Below, piece after piece: positions 34,142-41,634 of a stretch of DNA of 42,354 bases. Source of the stretch: JBDZUZ01 sp040255445 (lineage in GTDB: Bacteria > Planctomycetota > Phycisphaerae > Phycisphaerales > UBA1924). Position numbers and translations under genes: made by a program. The notes beneath the pieces are model-generated. The model saw nothing but the letters and a program-made list of their open reading frames with translations. It did not search any database and had not been told where the DNA came from. Location of the stretch: NCBI GenBank assembly GCA_040255445.1, contig JBDZUZ010000015.1, forward strand, positions 1 through 42,354. Reading direction: 5' to 3'. Numbering within the stretch: position 1 is the first letter of the stretch; each line of letters opens with the position of its first letter.

Positions 34142-36151
34142 GTGGGCAAGTACAACATCGACGACATCCTGAACGAACTGGGCGTCGATGGCGCCAAGCC
34201 CGGCGAGACCGGCGGGGCCGCGCGCCCCGCCGCGAAGCCCAAGAAGCACCGGCTCGATCAGCAGGAGGCGAGTTTCTCGCCGCTGCCCTCGATGCCGGCG
34301 AACCAGCGGGGATTCGGGATCGCGGGCGAGCCGACGCCGGCGGCCCCGACGCCGCGGCCGGCCTCCAGCAGCGCGCCCAGTGTCGGCCCCGCGATCAGCG
34401 AGATCTACAAGCCCGATGAGGGCGGCCCCGCGCCGCACGACCACAACCAGGAGTTGTGCCAGCTTCTCCTGGCCAAGGGCGCGATCGCGGCCGAGCGCAT
34501 CACGGTGGCGCAGCAGGTGCTCAAACAGTCGCCGGGCCGGCGGCTCGCGGAGATCCTGCTCGAGCAGGGTGTCGACGAGGTCGCGCTGCAGACGGCGGTC
34601 GCCGAGATCGCCGGGCTGCCGTTCGAGCGGATCGATCTGGACAAGGGTCTCGAGGGCGGCTTCGACGGTAAGCTCCTGCAGCGGTTGACGCCCGAGTTCT
34701 GCAAGGCCAACTCGGTCATGCCCCTGCGGCAGGAGGGAACGCGCTACGTCGTCGGCGCCACAAGCGCGGACAACGTGTTCCTGCTCGATGAGATCCGCCA
34801 GCGTCTGGGCGGCACGCCGATCAAGCTGGTGCTCGTGACCGCGTTCGATGTGAAGGGCGCGCTCGAGATCATCGGCGAGAACACGGGCGAGGACGTCGAC
34901 GTCTCGAAGATCCTCTCGGAAGTCGACGAGGGCGATGTCCAGGTCGACAAGAGCAAGGCCGAGGAGGTCGATCTCGAGAAGGAGGCCGGCGAGAGCCCGG
35001 TCATCCGCTACGTCAACTACATCATCCAGACGGCGGTCAAGGAAGGCGCTTCGGATATCCACATCGAGCCGGGCGAGAAGAAGCTCAAGGTGCGGTTCCG
35101 CATCGACGGCGAGCTGTTCGAGATGATGAACCCGCCGGCCAGCATGGCCGCGGCGATCACCAGCCGCCTGAAGATCATGGCGAACCTGGACATCTCCGAG
35201 CGTCGCCTGCCGCAGGACGGCCGCATCCGCTGCACAGTCGCGGGCCGCAAGCTGGATCTGCGTATGTCGACGCTGCCCAACGGGCACGGCGAGAAGACGG
35301 TCATGCGTATTCTCGATACGCGCTCGATCAACGTGGAGCTGGATCAGCTCGGCTTTGACGAGAACACGCTGCAGATCTGGAAGAAGCAGGTCGATGCGCC
35401 GCACGGGATCGTGCTGGTGACGGGCCCGACCGGCTCGGGTAAGACGACCACGCTGTACGCCTCGCTGCGGCAGCTCGACAAGAACTCGATGAACATCTCG
35501 ACGGTCGAGGACCCGGTGGAATACCACCTCGACGGCATCACGCAGACGCAGATGCACGAGAAGATCGGGATGACCTTCGCGATGGCGCTCCGGTCGCTCC
35601 TGCGTCAGGACCCCGATGTGGTGATGCTGGGCGAAATCCGCGACCACGAGACTGCGCACATCGCGGTGCAGGCCGCGCTCACGGGCCACCTGGTGCTGAG
35701 CACGCTGCACACCAACGATGCGCCCAGCTCGATCACGCGGCTTGTGAACATCGGCCTCGAGCCCTTCCTGGTGGGCGCGGCGGTCAACGGTGTGCTGGCG
35801 CAGCGGCTGATCCGCCGCCTGTGCAAGGAGTGCAAGAAGCAGGAGAAGCCCGGCGAGGAGATGGCCGAGTTCCTGTCGATGCACGGGATGGACGCGGACG
35901 AGATCTGGGTCTCCAAGGGTTGCGACAAGTGCCGCAACACCGGGTACGCGGGGCGCGTGGGCATCTACGAATTGCTCACGGTCGATGACCAGCTGCGCGA
36001 TGTGATCGCGCGAAACCCCAACGTTGCGGAGTTCCGACGGATCTGCATCGAGCGGGGCATGGTGAGCCTGCGTCAGGACGGGCTGCGGAAGGTGGCCTCG
36101 GGTCTGACGACGGTGCAGGAAGTGCTGCGGGTGACCGAGGCTTCGCACTAA
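34142..36151 (+). CDS. pilB: PilB/GspE-type assembly ATPase
   Basis: A 669-residue motor ATPase, about 100 residues longer than usual. GTG start at 34142 with AGGA seven bases upstream. Order: MGKYNIDDILNELGVDG and a Pro/Ala/Ser-rich segment to about residue 95; an N1/MshEN-like domain at 100-200 (RLAEILLEQGVDEVAL, PLRQEGTRYVVGATSADN); the N2 domain (SDIHIEPGEKKLKVRFRIDGEL); then the C1 ATPase with Walker A GPTGSGKTTTLY, Asp box, ISTVEDPVEY, LLRQDPDVVMLGEIRDHETA (Walker B), GHLVLSTLHTNDA (His box) and the four-Cys zinc site CKEC...CDKC. This set marks extension/assembly ATPases rather than PilT. It sits on PilM-N-O from the cytosolic side. The RLAEILLEQG part only partly fits the c-di-GMP-binding MshEN motif. 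Confidence 0.93.
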   Translation: MGKYNIDDILNELGVDGAKPGETGGAARPAAKPKKHRLDQQEASFSPLPSMPANQRGFGIAGEPTPAAPTPRPASSSAPSVGPAISEIYKPDEGGPAPHDHNQELCQLLLAKGAIAAERITVAQQVLKQSPGRRLAEILLEQGVDEVALQTAVAEIAGLPFERIDLDKGLEGGFDGKLLQRLTPEFCKANSVMPLRQEGTRYVVGATSADNVFLLDEIRQRLGGTPIKLVLVTAFDVKGALEIIGENTGEDVDVSKILSEVDEGDVQVDKSKAEEVDLEKEAGESPVIRYVNYIIQTAVKEGASDIHIEPGEKKLKVRFRIDGELFEMMNPPASMAAAITSRLKIMANLDISERRLPQDGRIRCTVAGRKLDLRMSTLPNGHGEKTVMRILDTRSINVELDQLGFDENTLQIWKKQVDAPHGIVLVTGPTGSGKTTTLYASLRQLDKNSMNISTVEDPVEYHLDGITQTQMHEKIGMTFAMALRSLLRQDPDVVMLGEIRDHETAHIAVQAALTGHLVLSTLHTNDAPSSITRLVNIGLEPFLVGAAVNGVLAQRLIRRLCKECKKQEKPGEEMAEFLSMHGMDADEIWVSKGCDKCRNTGYAGRVGIYELLTVDDQLRDVIARNPNVAEFRRICIERGMVSLRQDGLRKVASGLTTVQEVLRVTEASH

Positions 36152-36155
36152 AGCG

Positions 36156-36190
36156 TACAGCGTAAAGCTTACAGCTCACAGCTGACAGCT
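36156..36190. repeat. Five 7-bp tandem units after pilB
   Basis: TACAGCG, TAAAGCT, TACAGCT, CACAGCT and GACAGCT follow each other, and CACA begins a sixth. The array starts 4 bp after the pilB stop and has a markedly lower GC content than its surroundings. In form it recalls the short tandemly repeated heptamers known from cyanobacteria; any relation is unproven. Confidence 0.75.
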
Positions 36191-36268
36191 CACATGTCGC
36201 GCTTCGCGGCGTGGTCGCGGTGCGGCCATTCGCCGCGGGATCAACCTTCGGCAATCGTGGGCGGCTGG

Positions 36269-36274
36269 TACACT
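36269..36274 (+). promoter_or_regulatory. TACACT, candidate extended -10 upstream of acs
   Basis: TGG-TACACT (36266-36274) forms an extended -10 about 120 bp before the acs start. A second hexamer, TAGACT at 36356-36361, lies 31 bp before the ATG. Either could be the acs promoter. No strong -35 is seen for either. Confidence 0.3.
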
Positions 36275-36392
36275 CGCGGCGGCGGGCCGGAGGTTGGCGG
36301 GGGTGGGGGGTTCGCGCACCTCGGCGGCCGCGTGCCGTGGCCGCCCGGCCGGCGATAGACTCGACCTTCATAACTCTCGCGGAGCGATCCTC

Positions 36393-38462
36393 ATGTCCAC
36401 ACCCGACCAGTCTCACTCATCCCAGGCGATCGACTCGATGCTGCAGGAGTCGCGGCGGTTCGACCCGAAGCCGGCCTTAGAGCTGGGATTCGCGGCGTGG
36501 CATGTCGACGGCATCGAGACCTACCGCCAGATGCACAAGCGCTCGGTCGAGGACCCCGAGACCTTCTGGGCCGAAGAGGCCAAGCAGCTTCACTGGATGG
36601 GTTCCTACGAGAAAGTGCTCGACTGGCAGCCGCCGGATGTGAAGTGGTTCGTCAACGGCCGCATCAACGCCTGCGACAACTGCGTTGATCGGCATGTGCG
36701 CGATGGTCATGGCGACAAAGTCGCGGTCATCTGGGAGAGCGAGCCGGTCAAGGACAGCGCGACGACGCCCGAGCCGGCGGAGATCCGCTCGCTGACCTAC
36801 CGCGATCTGCAACGCGAGACCGCGCGGTGCGCCAACGCCCTCAAGAAGATGGGCGTCAAGAAGGGCGATGTGGTCACGATCTACATGCCGATGACGCCCG
36901 AGATCGTGATCGCCGTGCTGGCGTGCGCCCGGATCGGCGCGCCTCATTCGGTGATCTTCGGCGGCTTCGCGCCCCACGCGATCGTCGAACGGGTCACGGA
37001 TGCCAGGAGCAAGGTGATCATCACCGCCGACGGCGGCTACCGCCGCGGCGACATCGTGCCGCTCAAGAAGAATGTCGATGAGGCGTGCGACACGCTCGAA
37101 AAGAACGGCAACGCCGTGCGGAACGTGCTGTGCCTCAAGCGGTGCGGTAATCAGACCGGCTGGAAGGACGGCCGCGATGTCTGGTGGCACGAAGCGCTCG
37201 ATGCCGTTGATGACAACTGCCCGTGCGTCCCGATGGACTCGGAGGACATGCTGTTCCTCCTGTATACCTCGGGCTCGACGGGCAAGCCCAAGGGGATCGT
37301 GCACACGACGGCGGGGTATCTGCTCTACACCGCGATGACGGCCAAGTACACGTTCAATCTGCGGCCCGATTCGGGTCAGTTGTATTGGTGCACCGCCGAT
37401 GTCGGCTGGATCACCGGGCACTCGTACATCATCTACGGCATCATGGCCAACCGCGTTCCGACGCTGCTGTACGAGGGCGCGCCGAACCATCCCACGCCCG
37501 ACCGCTTCTGGGAGATCATCGCGCGGCACAAGGTGACGCAGCTCTACACCGCGCCCACCGCGATCCGCGCGTTCATGAAGTGGGGCGATGAGCACCCGGC
37601 GAAACACAACCTCTCCACGCTGCGCATCCTCGGCACGGTCGGCGAACCGATCAATCCCGAGGCGTGGATGTGGTACCACAACCACATCGGACGCGGGAAT
37701 TGCCCGATCGTCGATACCTACTGGCAGACCGAGACGGGCGGGCATGTGATCACGCCGTTGCCGGGCGCGATCGCGACCAAGCCCGGCTCGTGCACGCTGC
37801 CGATGTTCGGCATCGACGCAGCGGTGGTGAACGAGGAAGGGCACGAATTGCCCGCGAATCAGGGCGGGTTGCTCGCGATCCGCAAGCCCTGGCCGGGCAT
37901 GCTCCGCGGCGTCTTCGGCGACCGCGACCGGTATGTGAAGAGCTACTGGGCGCGGCTCAAGGACCCCAGGACCGGCTCGCCGTACTACTTCTCGGCGGAT
38001 GGCGCGCGGCGCGATGACGATGGGTACTTCTGGGTGATGGGCCGCGTCGATGATGTGATCAATGTCAGCGGGCACCGGCTTGGCACGATGGAGGTCGAGT
38101 CCGCGCTGGTCTCGCACCCGGCGATCGCCGAGGCGGCGGTGGTAGGGATGCCCCACGAGATCAAGGGCACAGGCATCTGCGCCTTTGTCACCGTCAAGAG
38201 CGCGTGGTCAAAGCAGAACGGCGGGCGGATGCCGGACGATGCGCTGCGCAAGGAGTTGACGGCGCACGTGGCCAAGGAGATCGGACCGATCGCCAAGCCC
38301 GATTCGATCCGCTTCGCCGATGGTCTGCCCAAGACACGGAGCGGCAAGATCATGCGGCGGCTGCTGCGCGATGTCGCCGCGGGCGTCGAGAAGATCACGC
38401 AGGACACGACGACGCTGGAGGATTTCTCCGTGGTCGCCAAGCTTCGCGGCGATGAGGAGTGA
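36393..38462 (+). CDS. acs: Acetyl-coenzyme A synthetase
   Basis: A 689-residue AMP-forming ligase. ATG at 36393 with GGAG eight bases upstream; the earlier in-frame start at 36294 is not coding-like. Family marks: N-terminal ACAS domain (WAEEAKQLHWMGSYEKVLDWQPPDVKWFVNGRINACDNCVDRH), P-loop TSGSTGKPKGIVHTTAGYL, WCTADVGWITGHSYIIYG, YEGAPNHP, DTYWQTETGGHVITPLPG (adenine and acetate pocket), hinge GRVDDVINVSGHRLGTMEVESAL, and the C-terminal LPKTRSGKIMRRLLR with the catalytic Lys that is often acetylated for control. It converts acetate, ATP and CoA to acetyl-CoA in the cytosol. Monocistronic, convergent with the fusion-protein gene, with stops 12 bp apart. Confidence 0.97.
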   Translation: MSTPDQSHSSQAIDSMLQESRRFDPKPALELGFAAWHVDGIETYRQMHKRSVEDPETFWAEEAKQLHWMGSYEKVLDWQPPDVKWFVNGRINACDNCVDRHVRDGHGDKVAVIWESEPVKDSATTPEPAEIRSLTYRDLQRETARCANALKKMGVKKGDVVTIYMPMTPEIVIAVLACARIGAPHSVIFGGFAPHAIVERVTDARSKVIITADGGYRRGDIVPLKKNVDEACDTLEKNGNAVRNVLCLKRCGNQTGWKDGRDVWWHEALDAVDDNCPCVPMDSEDMLFLLYTSGSTGKPKGIVHTTAGYLLYTAMTAKYTFNLRPDSGQLYWCTADVGWITGHSYIIYGIMANRVPTLLYEGAPNHPTPDRFWEIIARHKVTQLYTAPTAIRAFMKWGDEHPAKHNLSTLRILGTVGEPINPEAWMWYHNHIGRGNCPIVDTYWQTETGGHVITPLPGAIATKPGSCTLPMFGIDAAVVNEEGHELPANQGGLLAIRKPWPGMLRGVFGDRDRYVKSYWARLKDPRTGSPYYFSADGARRDDDGYFWVMGRVDDVINVSGHRLGTMEVESALVSHPAIAEAAVVGMPHEIKGTGICAFVTVKSAWSKQNGGRMPDDALRKELTAHVAKEIGPIAKPDSIRFADGLPKTRSGKIMRRLLRDVAAGVEKITQDTTTLEDFSVVAKLRGDEE

Positions 38463-38474
38463 GCGGGTCCGGGC

Positions 38475-39560
38475 TCAGGAACCCGAGACCGGCGTCGGCT
38501 CCACATCCTCGGCGTTGATGAAGACATCGACCGCCTGACCGGGGAAGAGCGGCGTGGATGGCTTGTCGACCACGCGGAAGACGACATCGATCACGCGCGT
38601 GTCAACACGTTCGGCGTTGGCGCCGGTGATGTCGACCTTGCGGCGGGCGAAGGGCTCGATGCGGATGATCTCGAGGCCGATGTCCTGCACGATCGCGCCG
38701 CGGGTTCGGGCCATGGCCTGGGCGCCTTCGCGAACGAGCGCGATGTCTTCCTCATCGACCTGGGCGCGGACATGGAGCGTGGAGAGATCGCCGATGATCA
38801 TGGCCGGGCGGTTGGGATCGGCCACGGCGTATTCGCCGGGCTCGATGTCGCGGCTCAGGACGGTGACGGCCTTGGGCGCGCGGACGGTGAGGCGGGCGAT
38901 ACGGGCCTCGAGGGCGGAGACCTCGGCCTGCGTGCGGTCGAGCTCGGCCTGGCGGATGGCGAGGTCGGGCGCCCAGGCGCCGGCCTTGGCCTTGGCGAGT
39001 TCAGCGCGGGCGCGGGCGAGCTCGGCCGCGGCGGCATCGCGGTTGTAGCGGCTGAGCGACACTTCGCGGCTGGTGGCCCCGCCGCGGCGGAGCGCATCCT
39101 CGTTGAGCGCGAGTTGTTCCTCGCGGTCGGCGAGCACGGCCTCGGCGACGGCGACGGAGGCTTCGAGCGGCGGGATATCTTCGGGGCGGGGGAGGTCTTT
39201 GGCGCGCTGGAGTTCGGCGCGGGCGACATCGACGGCGGCGCGGGCGCGGATGAGTTCGGATTCGAGCGTGCGGGAGTCGAGCTTGAAGAGGGGCGCATCG
39301 GCGGCGAGGGTGTCGCCAACGTCGACGAAGACATCGGTCACCAGCCCCGGTTCGGGCGCGGACGCGGCGATATTGCGGCCCTGGGCTTCGAGGATCCCCA
39401 GGGCGGCGACGCCGCGGAGGTAGGGGTTGATCGATGCGCGGCGGGCGAGCGGGGGCTCGGGCGGTTCCTGGCGCCCGCCCAACACCGCGGCGACGCCGAC
39501 GGTCAGGCCGATCGCCGAGAGCGTGATGGTTGTCCAGCGGACCAGCGTTCCTTCTCGCAT
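38475..39560 (-). CDS. HlyD/DevB-like membrane fusion protein
   Basis: A 361-residue adaptor. ATG at 39560 with AGGAG ten bases upstream. N-terminal TM helix (WTTITLSAIGLTVGVAAVLGG), lipoyl half-motif (RNIAASAPEPGLVTDVFVDVGDTLAADAPLFKLD), a helical hairpin at about 85-205 rich in Ala/Glu/Arg with a tip near GGATSREVSLS, the second lipoyl half (LTVRAPKAVTVLSRDIEPGEYAV), and a beta-barrel domain (HVRAQVDEEDIALVREG). It follows the DevC-like permease by 49 bp and would connect it to the outer membrane. DevB/HlyD-type proteins of such exporters are about this size. The matching ATPase is absent from the window. Confidence 0.9.
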   Translation of the reverse strand: MREGTLVRWTTITLSAIGLTVGVAAVLGGRQEPPEPPLARRASINPYLRGVAALGILEAQGRNIAASAPEPGLVTDVFVDVGDTLAADAPLFKLDSRTLESELIRARAAVDVARAELQRAKDLPRPEDIPPLEASVAVAEAVLADREEQLALNEDALRRGGATSREVSLSRYNRDAAAAELARARAELAKAKAGAWAPDLAIRQAELDRTQAEVSALEARIARLTVRAPKAVTVLSRDIEPGEYAVADPNRPAMIIGDLSTLHVRAQVDEEDIALVREGAQAMARTRGAIVQDIGLEIIRIEPFARRKVDITGANAERVDTRVIDVVFRVVDKPSTPLFPGQAVDVFINAEDVEPTPVSGS

Positions 39561-39609
39561 CGATTCACTCCTGAGATCGGGCGGCCCGGGTCGAACAGGC
39601 TGGGTTCGA

Positions 39610-40740
39610 TCAGCCGCCAAAGACCATACCCGGCGAGACCCGCAGCACGCGGCGCAGGCTCAGCACGCTCCCCAGCGCGATCGTGAGCAGTGTGGCGATG
39701 AATGAGCCGAGCATCAGTTGCCAGGGGAAGAGCGCCGAGAGCTCGCTCTGGATGGCATCGGCCACCAGCGTGAAAGCGCCCGCGCCGCCGACGCCGACGC
39801 CGTAACCGATGACGCCGACGACGAGGGCCTGGAGCAGGACCATGAGTGTGAGGCGGCCGGGCCCCGCGCCCATGGCTTTGAGAACGGCGAAGTGGCGGAG
39901 GTTCTCGATCGTGAACTGGTAGAAGACGCTCGCGGAGAGCAGGAGGCCGACAACGAAGCCCAGCGCGATGGTGATGCCGAAGTTCACGCCGATGCCTGTG
40001 GCGACGATGATGAACTCGATACTGCGGTCCTTGAATTCCTGTCGCGTGAAGGCGGCGACATCGCGGAGCGCGTTGATGCGGGCCTGGACATCGGTGAGCG
40101 AGGCCTCGTCCTTCACCTTGACGAGGACATAGCTGATGTTCTCGCGGCCGGTGGGGCTGTAGGAGAGCGCGTTGTCGAAGGTGGTGTAGATGATCGCGTT
40201 GGACTCGAAGCCCAGGCGGGCGCGGCAGATGCCGACGATGACGGCGCGGCGGTCGTTGATCTTGATGACGTCGCCGACATCGACACCGCCGAGTTTCGCG
40301 GCCGAGCTCTCCTCGACCATGATCGCATCGGGGATCCAGAGGTCTTCGATGCGTCCCTTAACGACTTCGGGCGGGCGGCCGACGAGTGTCGAGCGGGCGA
40401 GCCCGAGGATCTGAACGCGTTTGAAGGGCCCATCGGGCAGTTCGGTTACGGCGTAGCCGTTGAAGAATGGCTCCGCCCACGCGACGCCCGCTACGGAGCG
40501 GATGCGTGCGAGAGTCTGGTCCGAGAGCGGGCGGTACTCGGCGACCCACTGCGTCTCGGGGTCGGTCACCCACAGGTCGGGCTGGTTGACGTTCTGCAGC
40601 GGCCCCGTGGCTTGGTTGAGCAGGCCGAGGAAGATCGCGCCCTGCTGGTTCATCAGCATCGCGGCGAATGCGAGGCTCAGCACCAGTGTGAGGTACTTGG
40701 TGCGGTCGCCGAAGAGCATGCGGAGCGCGATGGTGAACAC
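39610..40740 (-). CDS. DevC/FtsX-like ABC exporter permease
   Basis: A 376-residue permease with GTG start at 40740 and GGAG seven bases upstream. N-terminal TM helix preceded by MFTIALRMLFGDRTKYL and followed by MNQQGAIFLGLL, which fits DevC. A periplasmic MacB-PCD-like domain covers about 50-235 (DLWVTDPETQW, VAWAEPFFNGYAV, LGGVDVGDVIKINDRRAVIVGI). Three C-terminal TM helices complete the FtsX fold (GVNFGITIALGFVVGLLLSASVFYQF, LMVLLQALVVGVIGYGVGVGGAG, QLMLGSFIATLLTIALGSVL) with ENLRHFAVLKAMGAG between them, the cytosolic coupling loop to an ATPase. In DevBCA systems the ATPase is normally the next gene; here it is missing. Confidence 0.92.
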   Translation of the reverse strand: MFTIALRMLFGDRTKYLTLVLSLAFAAMLMNQQGAIFLGLLNQATGPLQNVNQPDLWVTDPETQWVAEYRPLSDQTLARIRSVAGVAWAEPFFNGYAVTELPDGPFKRVQILGLARSTLVGRPPEVVKGRIEDLWIPDAIMVEESSAAKLGGVDVGDVIKINDRRAVIVGICRARLGFESNAIIYTTFDNALSYSPTGRENISYVLVKVKDEASLTDVQARINALRDVAAFTRQEFKDRSIEFIIVATGIGVNFGITIALGFVVGLLLSASVFYQFTIENLRHFAVLKAMGAGPGRLTLMVLLQALVVGVIGYGVGVGGAGAFTLVADAIQSELSALFPWQLMLGSFIATLLTIALGSVLSLRRVLRVSPGMVFGG

Positions 40741-40812
40741 GGGGGTCTCCGCGGGGCGGTTCGATCGGCGGTTCGTGTGAGCCAGCCGGTCAGGGCATTG
40801 CCTATGTGGGCA

Positions 40813-41634
40813 TCATTGCCGCGGTCGGCCGATGCCGGGGCTCAGCCAGTACTTGAGGATGCAGCGGATCGCGCTGAACCCGTCGCGCCAGGTGATCTTC
40901 TTGCCGTCCGCGTACGTGCGGCCGGCGTAGCTCACGGGGGCTTCGTAGACGCGGGCGCGGCGGAGGCGGCCGTCCGACGCGGATTCATCGGGTAGCCAGA
41001 CGCGGGCGAGCTTGGCGACCAGTTCGGGCTCCACCCCGAACCGGGACTCGCGGATGCGGAACGACCGCAGCACATCGCGGCGGAACGCCTTGGTGCAGCA
41101 CTCGATATCCGTGAGGTTCAGGTTGGTGGTCATGTTGCTGAGCGTGGTGATGGCCCGGTTGGCGACGGCGTGCCAGTAGTAGAGGACGCGGTGGACCTGC
41201 CCCAGGAAGCGCGAGCCAATCACGGCGTCGGCGCGGCCGTCGAGGATGGGGCGGAGGACCGCGGCGTGATCGGCCGGGTCGTACTCGAGGTCGGCATCGT
41301 GGATGAGGATGATGTCGGCGTCGGCGGCGAGGGCGGTCTCGATGCCGGTGCGGAGCGCAGCGCCCTTGCCTTGATTCTGAGTGTGCTCGACGAGGCGGAC
41401 TTTCTGGCCTGAGCCGGGGCCAGGGGCCGCGGTTTCGGCGGCGAGGCGACGGGCGATGTCGATCGAGCCGTCGGTCGAGCCGTCGTCAACGAGAATGATG
41501 AGCCGCTCGCACAGGCCCATCGCGGGGTCGGCGCCGTCGAGTGGCGGGCGGGGCGATGCGGTCACGCGGCGCACGGCTTTCTCGAGCCAGCGCGATTCGT
41601 TGTAGACAGGGATGACTACCGCGATCGTCGTCAT
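40813..41634 (-). CDS. Family 2 glycosyltransferase (dolichyl-phosphate mannosyltransferase-like)
   Basis: A 273-residue cytosolic-side enzyme. IAVVIPVYNESRWLEKAVRRV starts the GT-A fold; LIILVDDGSTDGS is the nucleotide-sugar site; HTQNQGKGAALRTGIETALAADADIILIHDADLEYDP contains the metal-binding D-x-D-like DAD; then VIGSRF, WHAVANRAITTLSNMTTNLNLTDIECCTKAFRRDVL and FGVEPELVAKLAR, a string seen in polyprenyl-phosphate mannose/glucose synthases. No C-terminal TM helices follow, as in the short Dpm1 type. The ATG at 41634 overlaps the mutY stop (ATGA), so it is coupled to mutY translation. Sugar and lipid acceptor are not predictable. Confidence 0.92.
   Translation of the reverse strand: MTTIAVVIPVYNESRWLEKAVRRVTASPRPPLDGADPAMGLCERLIILVDDGSTDGSIDIARRLAAETAAPGPGSGQKVRLVEHTQNQGKGAALRTGIETALAADADIILIHDADLEYDPADHAAVLRPILDGRADAVIGSRFLGQVHRVLYYWHAVANRAITTLSNMTTNLNLTDIECCTKAFRRDVLRSFRIRESRFGVEPELVAKLARVWLPDESASDGRLRRARVYEAPVSYAGRTYADGKKITWRDGFSAIRCILKYWLSPGIGRPRQ

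Noticed and set aside
34500..34700. Canonical c-di-GMP-binding MshEN motif in PilB
   Set aside because: RLAEILLEQG starts like the motif, but the Gly at position 3 is Ala, the spacing to the next Leu is one residue short, and the final Gln is absent, so binding is not supported.
33374..36148. 924-residue minus-strand open frame across the PilB gene
   Set aside because: Shadow of the ATPase gene, with no motif or plausible fold.
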